64,000 nucleotides of DNA, taken from positions 930,001-994,000 of the forward strand of contig NC_015717.1 of assembly GCF_000253295.1 (NCBI RefSeq). Direction: 5' to 3'. This DNA comes from Hyphomicrobium sp. MC1. Lineage in GTDB: Bacteria; Pseudomonadota; Alphaproteobacteria; Rhizobiales; Hyphomicrobiaceae. The number at the start of each line of letters is the position of its first letter. The first letter of the stretch is position 1. Position numbers and translations under genes: made by a program. Positions 26,232 through 35,482 of this stretch are shown here, piece after piece. The notes below the pieces were generated by a model that had not been told where the DNA came from, ran no database searches, and saw nothing but the letters and a program-made list of their open reading frames with translations.

Positions 26232-27026
26232 TCAGCCCTTTGTAAACAGCACAGAGCCGAAAGCTTTGTGAAGGTGGAGGTTGGCAGCCAGGACGTCGCC
26301 CGAGTCCAGCATCTTGTCGCCGCCCTTCAGGTCGCTGACGAAGCCACCGGCCTCGCGGACGATGACGATACCGGCCGCGACATCCCACGGTTGCAGATTG
26401 TGCTCCCAGTAGGCGTCGAAGCGGCCGGCAGCAACGAAGGCGAGATCGAGGGCGGCGGAACCGGTGCGGCGGATGCCTGCGACTTCGCCCATCAGCATTT
26501 CCATCTCTTTGAGGAAACGCGGGTGTCCGGTGCGGCCACGGTGAGGAATGCCGGTTGTCACCAGGGCATCCGCGGGCGATTTGCGGGCGGCGACGCGGAG
26601 GCGGCGGTCATTCAGGTAGGCGCCCTTGCCCTTTTCAGCGGTGAAAAGCTCGTCGCTCGCCGGATTGTAAATGACGCCCGCAACAAGCTGGCCTTCGCGT
26701 TCAAGGCCGATGGAAACGGCGAACATCGGGTTCGAATGCAGGAAATTGGTGGTGCCGTCGAGCGGATCGACGATCCAGCGGTGGGTCTTGTCGGCGCCAA
26801 TGATCTCGCCGCGCTCTTCCATCAGGAAGCCGTAGCCGACGCGGGCCTTCGACAGTTCCTTGAAGATGATGTCTTCGGCTTTGTGGTCGGCGGCGGAGAC
26901 GAAATTGGCAGGGCCTTTGATCGAGACCTGCAGGTGTTCGACCTCGCCGAAGTCGCGAATGAGGCTGCGTCCGCCTTTGCGCGCCGCGGAAATCATGACG
27001 TTCAGGGTCGGTGATACGTTGCTCAT
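26232..27026 (-). CDS. suhB: Inositol monophosphatase family protein
   Basis: 264 residues. Mg-dependent phosphatase of the IMPase/SuhB family. The metal-site motifs are EERGE, DPLDGTTNF and WDVAAG in the proper order. Bacterial members dephosphorylate inositol phosphates and some sugar phosphates, and SuhB also works with the transcription complex; which applies here is unknown. Upstream of the MotAB-like pair on the same strand. Confidence 0.92.
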   Translation of the reverse strand: MSNVSPTLNVMISAARKGGRSLIRDFGEVEHLQVSIKGPANFVSAADHKAEDIIFKELSKARVGYGFLMEERGEIIGADKTHRWIVDPLDGTTNFLHSNPMFAVSIGLEREGQLVAGVIYNPASDELFTAEKGKGAYLNDRRLRVAARKSPADALVTTGIPHRGRTGHPRFLKEMEMLMGEVAGIRRTGSAALDLAFVAAGRFDAYWEHNLQPWDVAAGIVIVREAGGFVSDLKGGDKMLDSGDVLAANLHLHKAFGSVLFTKG

Positions 27027-27114
27027 GTCGTGAGATCCGGAATCGGCGCGAGAAAAACTTCGAAGACGCGCGCTCTACCGGCTCTTCACAGTCATGGCAA
27101 GGCGGCGCAAAGCC

Positions 27115-28197
27115 TTAAGGCACTGCCGACATTTCCGGATCGACCGCGATACGGTCCATCCAGGCGGAAGCCTCGACCGCTGCTTTGAGGCGATCGGCCT
27201 TCGACATTTTCGCCAGAATGGCGTCGAATTCCTTGTCGACGAAGCCGTTCTTCTGCGCGATCAGGCGCCATTTCGCGGCTTCGATCGGGTCTTTCTTCAC
27301 CTTGATGCCGTCAAGGTAAACGTAGGCCAATCGGTTCTGCGCGCCGACGATGCCCTTTTCTGAGGCCGCCTTGAGCAGAGCGGGGATCTTCACCTCGTCC
27401 TTCGTGAGGCCGAAGCCCTGGAGGAGCCGCACAGCATAATCGTATTGCGCGACTGCGAGGCCTTGCTCGGAAGCGCGGGAGAGCCAGCGTGCCGCTTCCA
27501 GCGCATTGGCATCGACGCCGGTGCCCGTCTGATAAAGCTCTGCGAGGTCGTATTCGGCCTGTGGAACGCCTTTTTCGGCGGCGTAGCGAATGTGCTGGTA
27601 GGCGCGGATCGGGTTCTGCGGCTTGCCCGTGCCGTTGAGGAACAGCAGGCCGAGATTGTAGTTGGCGTCGGCGCTGCCGGAGAGGGCGGCCTTCTCGAAC
27701 AGTTCGCCGGCCTGTGTGTAGTCTTTCTTGACGCCCTTGCCCTGGGCGTAGGCCATCCCGAGCGCGAAGGTGCCCTGGATGTCGCCCATGTCGGACGCTC
27801 GCTTGAAGTATTCGTTGGCTTTGCGCTGGTCTTTTTCGACGCCAAGGCCGTCCTGGTAGATGCGGCCGATGAGAGTATTGGCTTGTGGTTCGCCCTTGGC
27901 TGCGGCTTCCTGCGCGAGCTTCAGCGCCGTCAGGTACTGGCCTTGGTCGAAGGCGGTGTAGGCGGCATCGTCGCCGGTCGGGGGAACCAGCGAGGGAATG
28001 CGCGTTTTCATGCTCGCCGGTCCGGACGTGGGGGGCGGCTCGGCTTCCGACTTCTTGGGCGTCGGGGTGAGCTTGGGGACAACCGTCTCGTCGCGCGAAA
28101 ACCACGAGCTGCTTTCGGCCGCTGCGGGAGCGGCGCTGAGAGTGAGTGCCAAGCAGAGGGCCGTTCCGATTAATGATCCAGACCGGGATAATCTCAT
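27115..28197 (-). CDS. Secreted Sel1-repeat (TPR-like) protein
   Basis: 360 residues. Sec signal peptide at the start, a short Pro-rich linker, then about seven Sel1/TPR-like repeats (examples GEPQANTLIGRIYQDGLGV, GDIQGTFALGMAYAQGKGV). Sel1 proteins usually act as scaffolds; its location is likely periplasmic. The ATG overlaps the stop of the ThiE-like gene (ATGA), so the two are coupled. A homologous pair (thiE-like, Sel1) is common next to fba in Hyphomicrobiales. Confidence 0.85.
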   Translation of the reverse strand: MRLSRSGSLIGTALCLALTLSAAPAAAESSSWFSRDETVVPKLTPTPKKSEAEPPPTSGPASMKTRIPSLVPPTGDDAAYTAFDQGQYLTALKLAQEAAAKGEPQANTLIGRIYQDGLGVEKDQRKANEYFKRASDMGDIQGTFALGMAYAQGKGVKKDYTQAGELFEKAALSGSADANYNLGLLFLNGTGKPQNPIRAYQHIRYAAEKGVPQAEYDLAELYQTGTGVDANALEAARWLSRASEQGLAVAQYDYAVRLLQGFGLTKDEVKIPALLKAASEKGIVGAQNRLAYVYLDGIKVKKDPIEAAKWRLIAQKNGFVDKEFDAILAKMSKADRLKAAVEASAWMDRIAVDPEMSAVP

Positions 28198-28841
28198 GTT
28201 GCAGTCTCGGGGATTCGTAAGGCTTCCGAAAACGCGCGAACGCGGGCGGCAGCGTCTTTTTCCGTTTCGCTGCTTGTCACGCGGACAGAGACGAAGTCGG
28301 CGCCCAAGATAGCCAATGCATGCGCGGCATCGCTATCGGGAACATCGAAGGCAACGCAGGGGACTTCGAACAGCTCACTCCACCAGGCGATGAGATCGCG
28401 TTGGCGTTGCGCTGCCTTTTCCCGGTCTTCGACATGAGGAGGAATGCCGAAGGCGACGTAATCGGCGCCGCTTTCGCCAAGTTCCATCGCGTCGTGGCGG
28501 CTGCGCCCAGCGTCGGCGCCGACGATGGCATCAGGCGCGGACTGGCGCGCTGTTTTGAATGAACGGATGATATCCTGTGACCAGAGCAGATGAACGCCAT
28601 CGGCGCCGAGCATCTTGGTTTCGCCGGTCTCCGACGCGATCAGCACGGCGATGCCTTGTGCTTGCGCCAAGGCAATGAGCGGCCGCGTCGTTTCGGAAGC
28701 GATTTTCGCGCCTTGGCCGGGACGCAGCAGCACGCTTGCAATCGGCGCGGCCTCAATCGCCGCCGAAAGCACGCTTTTCGCCTGTGCGGCGGGCGTGTCG
28801 TCGATCTGAAAATCCAGATAAAGGCTGGCTGGGGTAGACAC
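28194..28841 (-). CDS. Thiamine-phosphate synthase-like protein
   Basis: 215 residues, (beta/alpha)8 fold of the ThiE/TenI superfamily. Conserved segments: GADGVHLLW, GADYVAFGI, and VGADAGRSRHDA. ThiE couples the pyrimidine and thiazole halves of thiamine phosphate. The classical ThiE motifs are only partly kept, so this may be a ThiE-like protein of other function, as with many paralogues beside fba in Hyphomicrobiales. Starts with GTG. Coupled to the Sel1 gene downstream. Confidence 0.7.
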   Translation of the reverse strand: MSTPASLYLDFQIDDTPAAQAKSVLSAAIEAAPIASVLLRPGQGAKIASETTRPLIALAQAQGIAVLIASETGETKMLGADGVHLLWSQDIIRSFKTARQSAPDAIVGADAGRSRHDAMELGESGADYVAFGIPPHVEDREKAAQRQRDLIAWWSELFEVPCVAFDVPDSDAAHALAILGADFVSVRVTSSETEKDAAARVRAFSEALRIPETAT

Positions 28842-29115
28842 GCGCCAAAGACTCCAGTTTTTGAACGTTCAATTCCGTGCTGAATGCGGCGGAAACAAGA
28901 AGGCCGTCGATTGACCGGGTTTCGTCCACTGGGTTGCAGCAAACAGGGCTATACTCAAGACGAATCGAGTTTTAAGGGCCACAGCGCGGTTTTTTCGCCG
29001 GATTACCGCCTTAACGCAGTTTACCAGTCTACGGGAACGGGTCATGGTCACCCATCTCTGAGTTTAGGCGTTTTTCCGCCAACTTGAGGGCTCACGTAGT
29101 GTCGGCAAGATCGGC

Positions 29116-31539
29116 ATGCTGCGTCTCTCGCCCATCGGAGCCAAACGGGGAATGATCAAACAAGTCACGCTTCGCCTAGTCGGCGTCAGTTTATTGGGGG
29201 TTTGCTGGATCGGATGTGCGCCAGTCATGGCGGCAGAGACGACCACGCAGGATTCCTCAAGCGGCACGACGACGTATTTTCCGCCGAAACCGACGTCGGC
29301 AGCGGATGCTCCGGTTGTCACGCCGGCGGCGCCGACGACAACGGCTGCCATTCCGAAATCGGCTGACCCGCCCAAGAGCAATCTTCCGGCCGAGCCTGCG
29401 GTTTCGCCGAAGAGCAGCGTACATGATGCCGATCCGTCGGTAACGGCGACGGTGACTCCGGCTGCCGGTGAGACGCCTCAGTCGCAACCGGCGCCCGCGA
29501 CAGGCGATGCCAAGCCGGCTGATGCAAAACCGGCCGACGTCAAACCCGACGCTGCGCCGGCCCCTGCAACGACGGATACGGCTATCGTAACGCCATCGGC
29601 GGACGACAAGTCTGCCGCGGATAAACCTGCTGCAGACACGCCGGCTGCAACGCCTGCGCCATCAACCGACAGCAAGCCAGACGCTGCTACCGCGACACCT
29701 CCTGCGGCTTCTCCCGCGAGCGATACAGCGCAGCAGCCCAAGCCCGCTGAGACGACGCCGGTTGCCACGCCGCCAGCACCGCCGCCGGTCAATCCGGTCG
29801 TTCTCGCGGCACGCGGGAAGCTTTCGGATAAGTCGTTCGCCAGCAACAGCGCCAATGACGATGTGACCGCCGCGCGCGATTACTATAGTGGCCATACCGA
29901 GCCGCTGTGGGTTCATGGCGGTGAGTTCACGCGCAAAGCGAAAGAGATCATCTCGACGTTGAAAGGCGCTGATGATTGGGGTCTCGATTCATCGGCCTTC
30001 GCTATTCCGGCGCTCGGGAGTGGGTCCGCTTCGGAAGGAGCGGCGGAGGCTCAGTTGACGCTATCGGCGCTGAAATATGCGCGGTATGCGCGCGGCGGCC
30101 GTCTCGATCCAGTGTCGCTCAGCAACATTCTCGATATGAAGCCGCCGGTCAAAGAGCCGAAGGCCGTCATGCGAGAGCTGGCGAGTGCGTCAGATCCCGG
30201 CGCTTATCTGCGCGGCCTCAATCCGAAACACATCGGTTTCGAACGTCTACGTCAAGCGCTGTTGAAGGCACGTGGCGGGGCGACTGATGTCGCGGATGAG
30301 CCTGTCGACCCGGCGCTACTCATCAAACTACCGACGAAGGGCAAAACGCTGAAGCGGGGCGTCAAGGACGATCAGGTTTCGCTGCTGCGGCAGCGCTTGA
30401 AAGTTCCTGCCGACAATCCCTCAAATGATCGCGTGTACGACGATCAGCTTGCCGATGCGGTTCGCGCCTTCCAGCAGGCGAACGGTCTCAAGGCCAATGG
30501 CGTGGTGACCAATCGCGTGCGCACCGCGCTCAACAGCGAGGGGCAGCCCAAGCGTCGCGCCAGCCCGTCGGAGAACGTCGATCGCATCGTCGTCAACATG
30601 GAGCGTTGGCGGTGGCTGCCGGCCAATCTCGGGAAGTTCTACGTCATGAACAACATTCCCGAGTTTACCAGCGAGATCTGGAAAGACGATCGCATCGAGC
30701 TGAAGCAGAGGATCGTTGTCGGACAGCCGTCGTGGCCGACGCCGCTGCTGTCTTCTAAAATGCAGTATGTGATCTTCCGCCCGAGCTGGGGCATGCCGGA
30801 CGGCATCAAAGCCAAGGAGCTTATGCCGCGCCTCCGGCAGGCGTCCGGCAATTCGGGCTTCGGATTCTTCGATCAGTTGTTCGGTGGCGGCGGCGGTTAC
30901 AGCGGCGCAGATGTGATCGAAGCCTACAAGCTGCAGGTCTATTACAACGGCCAGAGGGTCGATCCCAATTCGGTGAATTGGAAAACGGCGGACGTTCGGC
31001 AATACAGCTTTATCCAGCCGCCGGGTCCGGACAATCCGCTCGGCATGGTGAAGTTCCGTTTCCCGAACAAGCATGACGTCTACATGCACGATACGCCGGA
31101 GAAGAGCCTCTTCAGCGCGAATGCCCGGGCGTTGAGCCACGGCTGCATGCGTGTTCAGGATCCTCGTAAAACTGCGGAGGTCATTCTGGGCGAAGACAAA
31201 GGTTATTCGCCTGAGAAGGTCGGAGAGCTTTGGAATAGCGGTGCCAGCATCACGCTGTCGAAAGAGGTGCCCGTTTACCTCGTCTATTTCACCGCTCGTG
31301 TGGGCGACGATGGTCAGATGGAAAACTTCCCCGACGTCTACGGCATCGACAGCCGGGTGATGTCTGCAATCCGGGGACGTCCCGTCCGCTTCGTTGCGCA
31401 GGAAGCGATCGATCCGACGGAAGCTTCGGAGCCGGGCGCCAGCGCGTACGATCCGGGAGACGATCAGCGGCCGAACCGCCGGAGCAAGAAGAACAGCAAT
31501 CCCATCCAGGATGCGCTTTCCAACATCTTCTTGAACTGA
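29116..31539 (+). CDS. L,D-transpeptidase of the YcbB/LdtD type
   Basis: 807 residues. A signal or anchor helix near residues 14-40, then a long Ala/Pro/Thr/Asp-rich low-complexity linker (residues ~50-230), a scaffold region, a PG_binding_1 domain (about 430-480), and a YkuD catalytic domain with SHGCMR; the nucleophile is Cys-677. It would make 3-3 cross-links in peptidoglycan. An alternative ATG at 29152 begins at the signal sequence proper (MIKQVTLRLVG) and may be the true start. Transcribed divergently from the ThiE-like gene. Ends at a strong terminator. Confidence 0.9.
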   Translation: MLRLSPIGAKRGMIKQVTLRLVGVSLLGVCWIGCAPVMAAETTTQDSSSGTTTYFPPKPTSAADAPVVTPAAPTTTAAIPKSADPPKSNLPAEPAVSPKSSVHDADPSVTATVTPAAGETPQSQPAPATGDAKPADAKPADVKPDAAPAPATTDTAIVTPSADDKSAADKPAADTPAATPAPSTDSKPDAATATPPAASPASDTAQQPKPAETTPVATPPAPPPVNPVVLAARGKLSDKSFASNSANDDVTAARDYYSGHTEPLWVHGGEFTRKAKEIISTLKGADDWGLDSSAFAIPALGSGSASEGAAEAQLTLSALKYARYARGGRLDPVSLSNILDMKPPVKEPKAVMRELASASDPGAYLRGLNPKHIGFERLRQALLKARGGATDVADEPVDPALLIKLPTKGKTLKRGVKDDQVSLLRQRLKVPADNPSNDRVYDDQLADAVRAFQQANGLKANGVVTNRVRTALNSEGQPKRRASPSENVDRIVVNMERWRWLPANLGKFYVMNNIPEFTSEIWKDDRIELKQRIVVGQPSWPTPLLSSKMQYVIFRPSWGMPDGIKAKELMPRLRQASGNSGFGFFDQLFGGGGGYSGADVIEAYKLQVYYNGQRVDPNSVNWKTADVRQYSFIQPPGPDNPLGMVKFRFPNKHDVYMHDTPEKSLFSANARALSHGCMRVQDPRKTAEVILGEDKGYSPEKVGELWNSGASITLSKEVPVYLVYFTARVGDDGQMENFPDVYGIDSRVMSAIRGRPVRFVAQEAIDPTEASEPGASAYDPGDDQRPNRRSKKNSNPIQDALSNIFLN

Positions 31540-31562
31540 GCGCAGCCGGTATAGACATCAAA

Positions 31563-31590
31563 AAAGGGCGGATCTTTCGATCCGCCCTTT
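31563..31590. terminator. Bidirectional terminator
   Basis: 12-base perfect stem AAAGGGCGGATC / GATCCGCCCTTT with a tetraloop, A-tract before and T-tract after, between the convergent L,D-transpeptidase and fba genes. Confidence 0.9.
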
Positions 31591-31630
31591 CTGTTTTCAG
31601 GCCGTGCCCGGGATTTCGATACGGCTTTTA

Positions 31631-32665
31631 TCAGGCCGCTTTTTCGAGCTTCTGGTCCCATTTGCCGAGAGCAGCTAGGCTGTTCATCTTGGCGCGGTGC
31701 GTGAAGGCGCGCTGGCCGGCAGCGACGTTCTCGGGCTTGCCGCCCCAGGCCTGGATCGCAGCGGCCTGCAACGCGCGGCCATAAGAGAAGGTCAGCGGCC
31801 AGGGCAGCGGACCGGACGCGTTCATCAGCGAGAGATGCTCGGTTGCGGCTTCGTCCGACTGACCACCCGAGAGGAAGGCAATGCCAGGGACAGCGGCGGG
31901 AACCGTCGCCTTCAAACACTTGACCGTCTTTTCGGCGACTTCGGCGGCGCTCGCCTGCTTTGAGCACTTCTGGCCGGAAATGATCATGTTCGGCTTGAGC
32001 ACGATGCCTTCGAGATTGACGCGGGCATCATAGAGTTCGCGGAAGACGGTGCGCAGCGTCCACTCCGTGACGCGATAGCATTCATCAATGTCGTGGCCGG
32101 CATGCTCGCCGTCCATCAGGACTTCGGGTTCGACGATCGGGACGATGTTGGCTTCCTGGGCAAGGGCCGCGTAGCGGGCCAGCGCGTGCGAATTTGCCTT
32201 GATGCAGTTCCAGGTCGGCATGCCGTCGGCGATGGTGATGACCGCGCGCCACTTCGCAAACCGGGCGCCGAGCTTGTAATATTCGGCGAAGCGTTCGCGC
32301 AGGCCGTCGAGGCCTTCGGTGATGGTTTCGACCTTCGACGTCGGACCTGCGAGCGGTTTTGCACCCATGTCGACTTTGATGCCGGGAAGCGAGCCTGCGG
32401 CCTTCATGATGTCGACGAGCGGCGTACCGTCCTTGGCCTTCTGACGGATGGTCTCATCGTAAAGGATGACGCCGGAGACGTAATTCTTCATGCCTTCGGT
32501 GGCGCGGAACAGCATCTCGCGGTAGTCGCGGCGGCTGTCTTCGGTCGATGTCAGCTTGATCGAGTCGAACCGCTTCTTGATCGTGCTCGTGCTTTCGTCA
32601 GCGGCCAGAATGCCTTTGCCGGGCGCAACGAGAGCGCGGGCGATGTCTTCAAGTTTTTCGCTCAT
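31631..32665 (-). CDS. fba: Class I fructose-bisphosphate aldolase
   Basis: 344 residues. Cleaves fructose 1,6-bisphosphate to DHAP and glyceraldehyde 3-phosphate via a Schiff base; no metal. Lys-224 in GIVLKPNM is the Schiff-base lysine; ADESTSTIKKRF near the N-terminus and SGGQSDEAATEHL toward the C-terminus are family hallmarks. ACGGAGG lies before the ATG at 32665. 79 bases downstream of gap on the same strand, so probably one operon. Confidence 0.95.
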   Translation of the reverse strand: MSEKLEDIARALVAPGKGILAADESTSTIKKRFDSIKLTSTEDSRRDYREMLFRATEGMKNYVSGVILYDETIRQKAKDGTPLVDIMKAAGSLPGIKVDMGAKPLAGPTSKVETITEGLDGLRERFAEYYKLGARFAKWRAVITIADGMPTWNCIKANSHALARYAALAQEANIVPIVEPEVLMDGEHAGHDIDECYRVTEWTLRTVFRELYDARVNLEGIVLKPNMIISGQKCSKQASAAEVAEKTVKCLKATVPAAVPGIAFLSGGQSDEAATEHLSLMNASGPLPWPLTFSYGRALQAAAIQAWGGKPENVAAGQRAFTHRAKMNSLAALGKWDQKLEKAA

Positions 32666-32744
32666 ACTTGCCTCCGTAGGCCGTTTAAACAGTGAAACGC
32701 ACAATAACGGGCGCCGTTCACTGGCGCCCGTCCTAAAATCCCGT

Positions 32745-33755
32745 TCAAATCAGCTTGGCCATTGCGACTGCGGTATCGGCCATGCGGTTCGAGAAGCCCC
32801 ATTCGTTGTCATACCAGGAAACGACGCGAACGAAGTTGCCGTCAATCACCTTGGTTTGATCGAGGGCGACGGTCGAAGACGACGGATCGTGGTTCAGGTC
32901 CATCGATACGAGCTTGTCCTTCGTCACCGTCAGAATGCCACCGAGGCGGTTCGATTTTGTGGCTTCAACGATGGCGTTGTTCACTTCTTCTGCCGTCGTG
33001 TTCCGCTTGGCGACAAACTTGAAGTCGATCAGCGAGACGTTGGGCGTCGGCACGCGCATCGACGCGCCGTCGAGCTTGCCGGCGAGTTCCGGGATCACGA
33101 GGCCGACGGCCTTCGCGGCGCCGGTCGTCGTCGGGATGATGTTCAGCGCTGCTGCACGGGCGCGGTAGAGATCCTTGTGCAGGGTGTCGAGCGTCGGCTG
33201 GTCGCCCGTGTAGGAGTGGATCGTCGTCATGAAGCCGTGTGCGATACCGACGGCATCGTTGAGCACGTGGACGACCGGCGCGAGGCAGTTGGTGGTGCAC
33301 GAGGCGTTCGAGACGACGACGTGCTCCTTCGTGAGCTTGTCGTCGTTGACGCCGTAGACGACAGTCAGATCGGCGTTATCGGCGGGGGCCGAGACGAGCA
33401 CGCGCTTGGCGCCGGCTTCGAGATGCGCCTTGGCCTTGTCCTTCGAGGTGAAGATGCCGGTACATTCGAGCGCGACATCGACGCCCATGGCCTTATGCGG
33501 TAGCTCGGCGGGGTTCTTGATGGCCGTCACCTTGATCGGACCGGTACCGGCGTCGATCGTATCGCCATCGACCTTCACTTCCTTGGGGAAGCGGCCATGC
33601 ACGCTGTCATAGCGCAGCAGATGGGCGTTGGTTTCGACAGGGCCGAGATCGTTGATGGCGACGACTTCAATGTCCGTCCGACCGCTCTCGATGATTGCGC
33701 GCAGCACGTTGCGACCAATGCGGCCGAAACCGTTGATCGCGACCTTCACAGCCAT
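32745..33755 (-). CDS. gap: Glyceraldehyde-3-phosphate dehydrogenase
   Basis: 336 residues. NAD(P)-dependent oxidation of glyceraldehyde 3-phosphate. INGFGRIGR at the N-terminus, the catalytic Cys-153 in SNASCTTNC, and SWYDNEWGFSNRM near the C-terminus. First gene of gap-fba; in most Hyphomicrobiales pgk lies between them and tkt upstream, here both are missing from the site. The 283-base divergent region upstream carries the promoter. Confidence 0.97.
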   Translation of the reverse strand: MAVKVAINGFGRIGRNVLRAIIESGRTDIEVVAINDLGPVETNAHLLRYDSVHGRFPKEVKVDGDTIDAGTGPIKVTAIKNPAELPHKAMGVDVALECTGIFTSKDKAKAHLEAGAKRVLVSAPADNADLTVVYGVNDDKLTKEHVVVSNASCTTNCLAPVVHVLNDAVGIAHGFMTTIHSYTGDQPTLDTLHKDLYRARAAALNIIPTTTGAAKAVGLVIPELAGKLDGASMRVPTPNVSLIDFKFVAKRNTTAEEVNNAIVEATKSNRLGGILTVTKDKLVSMDLNHDPSSSTVALDQTKVIDGNFVRVVSWYDNEWGFSNRMADTAVAMAKLI

Positions 33756-34038
33756 TCTTGGAGATCCTCCGGGTGTGAGAAATTGTAACGGATACGGACG
33801 AATTGCGGGCTCGTCGCGATCAGTCTCAAGGTTTTGCGGGTCTTTAACGTCACTTGGTGGCCGCCTGTCAATCAGGCAAGCCCGGTGCTTTGGGTTACGC
33901 TCCTAGGATTCTTTTCAGTCATAAGGGGGCAAACACGGTCTCGTTTATTGACGACATTTACCTTAGCCACGTAACCTAACGCCCAAGCTAAGGTGATCGA
34001 TGCGTCAATCGTGTCGCCCGCGAGGGCGATGAGAGGCC

Positions 34039-34266
34039 ATGACTGAACGCAACACCGTTAAGATCAAGCGCGCGGAAGACCTGAAGTCTGCCCGCAAGCC
34101 GTCGGGCGACCTCAATTTGCGGTCCGAGAATGCGCGCCTGCGAGCCGAGCTGGCGACCGCCCAGCAGCGGATCGCGGAGCTTGAGCAGCGGACCGCCGAC
34201 GCCCTCAATCGCATTGATTGGGTTCTCGATTCGCTTCATAGTCTGCGCGAAAGCGAGTCATCGTGA
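34039..34266 (+). CDS. Small coiled-coil protein upstream of zapA
   Basis: 75 residues, mainly a coiled coil (about 28-60: ENARLRAELATAQQRIAELEQ). A small coiled-coil protein gene is normally found just before zapA in Hyphomicrobiales; this one fits by position and type, but the exact family is not certain. GAGAGG lies 3-4 bases before the ATG. Presumably co-transcribed with zapA, 40 bases downstream. Confidence 0.65.
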   Translation: MTERNTVKIKRAEDLKSARKPSGDLNLRSENARLRAELATAQQRIAELEQRTADALNRIDWVLDSLHSLRESESS

Positions 34267-34306
34267 GCGTCGTTCAAGGGGGAGACCGGCTGCGTTGCCG
34301 GGCAGG

Positions 34307-34621
34307 ATGGCCGAAGTCCCGTTCACCTTCAATCAACGCACCTATCGGTTCCACTGCGAGGAACACGACGAGCGGCGCCTGAGGGACATCGTCTCGTACT
34401 TCAACTCAAAACTGGACGAACTGGTCCGTGAGCATGGGGCGGTCGGCGACGAGCGTCTGATCCTCATGGCGGCGCTGATGATTACGGACGAGCTGTTCGA
34501 CACTCGGGCCGATGTCGACGATCTGCTGGGGGGCAACTCAGCTGACCTGCGCTCGGCCGCGATCCGCAGCCTTGAGGCGGACGAAGACGCCGAGCCCGAG
34601 AAGCGGCGCGCCAAGGGCTAA
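34307..34621 (+). CDS. zapA: Cell division protein ZapA
   Basis: 104 residues. FtsZ-ring-associated protein that bundles FtsZ filaments. The core VPFTFNQRTYRFHCEEHDERRLRDI, a short beta-hairpin followed by a long helix (LILMAALMITDELF), is typical. The ATG at 34307 is the first in-frame start before the conserved core, though the GGCAGG in front of it is close. Located just before the 6S RNA, a gene order also found in gammaproteobacteria. Confidence 0.88.
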   Translation: MAEVPFTFNQRTYRFHCEEHDERRLRDIVSYFNSKLDELVREHGAVGDERLILMAALMITDELFDTRADVDDLLGGNSADLRSAAIRSLEADEDAEPEKRRAKG

Positions 34622-34697
34622 GGCGGCGAAAGCCCATCGGGCTCGTGCATATGCCGACGCGACCACTGGATTTTTCTTAGCCGTTCACATACATCAG

Positions 34698-34860
34698 CAG
34701 ATGCTGCGGGGCTCGTCAGGGACAATATGACCCGGGGGCCTATAAGATCCGCACGGGCGCTGTCCCTGACCGGAGCCGTGGCTCCGGATACATGGTGCCC
34801 ACCTACGCTCGTAGGGACCACGCGGGATCATCGTCTCAACGGCCTTCGCGGCATTATTTC
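34698..34860 (+). ncRNA. ssrS: 6S RNA (SsrS)
   Basis: Lies between zapA and the 5-formyl-THF cyclo-ligase gene, the classic position of 6S RNA. About 160 bases with outer stem ATGCTGC / GCGGCAT (34701-34707 with 34848-34854), a ten-base perfect stem GTCAGGGACA / TGTCCCTGAC (34715-34724 with 34761-34770), and further hairpins CCGGAGCC-GT-GGCTCCGG and CCTACG-CT-CGTAGG. 6S RNA binds RNA polymerase holoenzyme in stationary phase. The end coordinates are estimates from base pairing; I could not run a covariance search. Confidence 0.7.
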
Positions 34861-34890
34861 TTTCAGGACCAACTTGCGTTAGACAGCGAA

Positions 34891-35463
34891 ATGATGGCGG
34901 ACGCAAAGAAAGAGCTGCGCGCCGAAGCGCTTCTGCGTCGCAAGGAAGCCTTCGAGCGCCACGGACCGGAGGCGAGCCGGCTGGTTGCCGCCCAAGGTCT
35001 GGATTTCCTTGGCATAAAGCCCGAAGCGACGGTGTCGGGGTTCGCGGCAATCCGCGATGAAATCAACCCGGCGCCGCTGATGACGTGGCTTCAGGCCGAA
35101 GGCTGCAAGCTGGCGCTGCCGGTGATGCAGGGGCGGGGCAAGCCGCTTATTATGCGGTTGTGGTCGCCTGGAGACGTGATGGCCCCTGCAGCCTGGGGGA
35201 TCGCCGAGCCGACCGACGATAAGCCGGAGGTCGATCCGGACGTCGTGCTGGTGCCGCTGCTGGCGTTCGATGCGCGAGGGTACCGCCTGGGTTATGGTGG
35301 CGGTTTTTACGACCGTACGCTCAACCGGTTGCGAAAAATAAAGCCGATCATCGCCGTTGGGATCGCCTATGACGAACAAAAGGTCGACGCGGTGCCTGCC
35401 GAAAGCTATGACGAAAAACTCGACTGGGTCCTGACGCCTTCGGGTCCCCAAAAATGCCAATAA
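34891..35463 (+). CDS. fau: 5-formyltetrahydrofolate cyclo-ligase
   Basis: 190 residues. ATP-dependent conversion of 5-formyl-THF to 5,10-methenyl-THF, important for C1 metabolism. Motifs: KKELRAEALLRRKE near the N-terminus, and the substrate/ATP-binding LGYGGGFYDRTL. The ATG at 34891 (second ATG at 34894) is downstream of 6S RNA, from which it may be co-transcribed. Confidence 0.93.
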   Translation: MMADAKKELRAEALLRRKEAFERHGPEASRLVAAQGLDFLGIKPEATVSGFAAIRDEINPAPLMTWLQAEGCKLALPVMQGRGKPLIMRLWSPGDVMAPAAWGIAEPTDDKPEVDPDVVLVPLLAFDARGYRLGYGGGFYDRTLNRLRKIKPIIAVGIAYDEQKVDAVPAESYDEKLDWVLTPSGPQKCQ

Positions 35464-35482
35464 ATTCTGGTCGGACCCTTTC

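Noticed and set aside
30421..31140. 239-codon minus-strand open frame
   Set aside because: Antisense to the L,D-transpeptidase catalytic domain.
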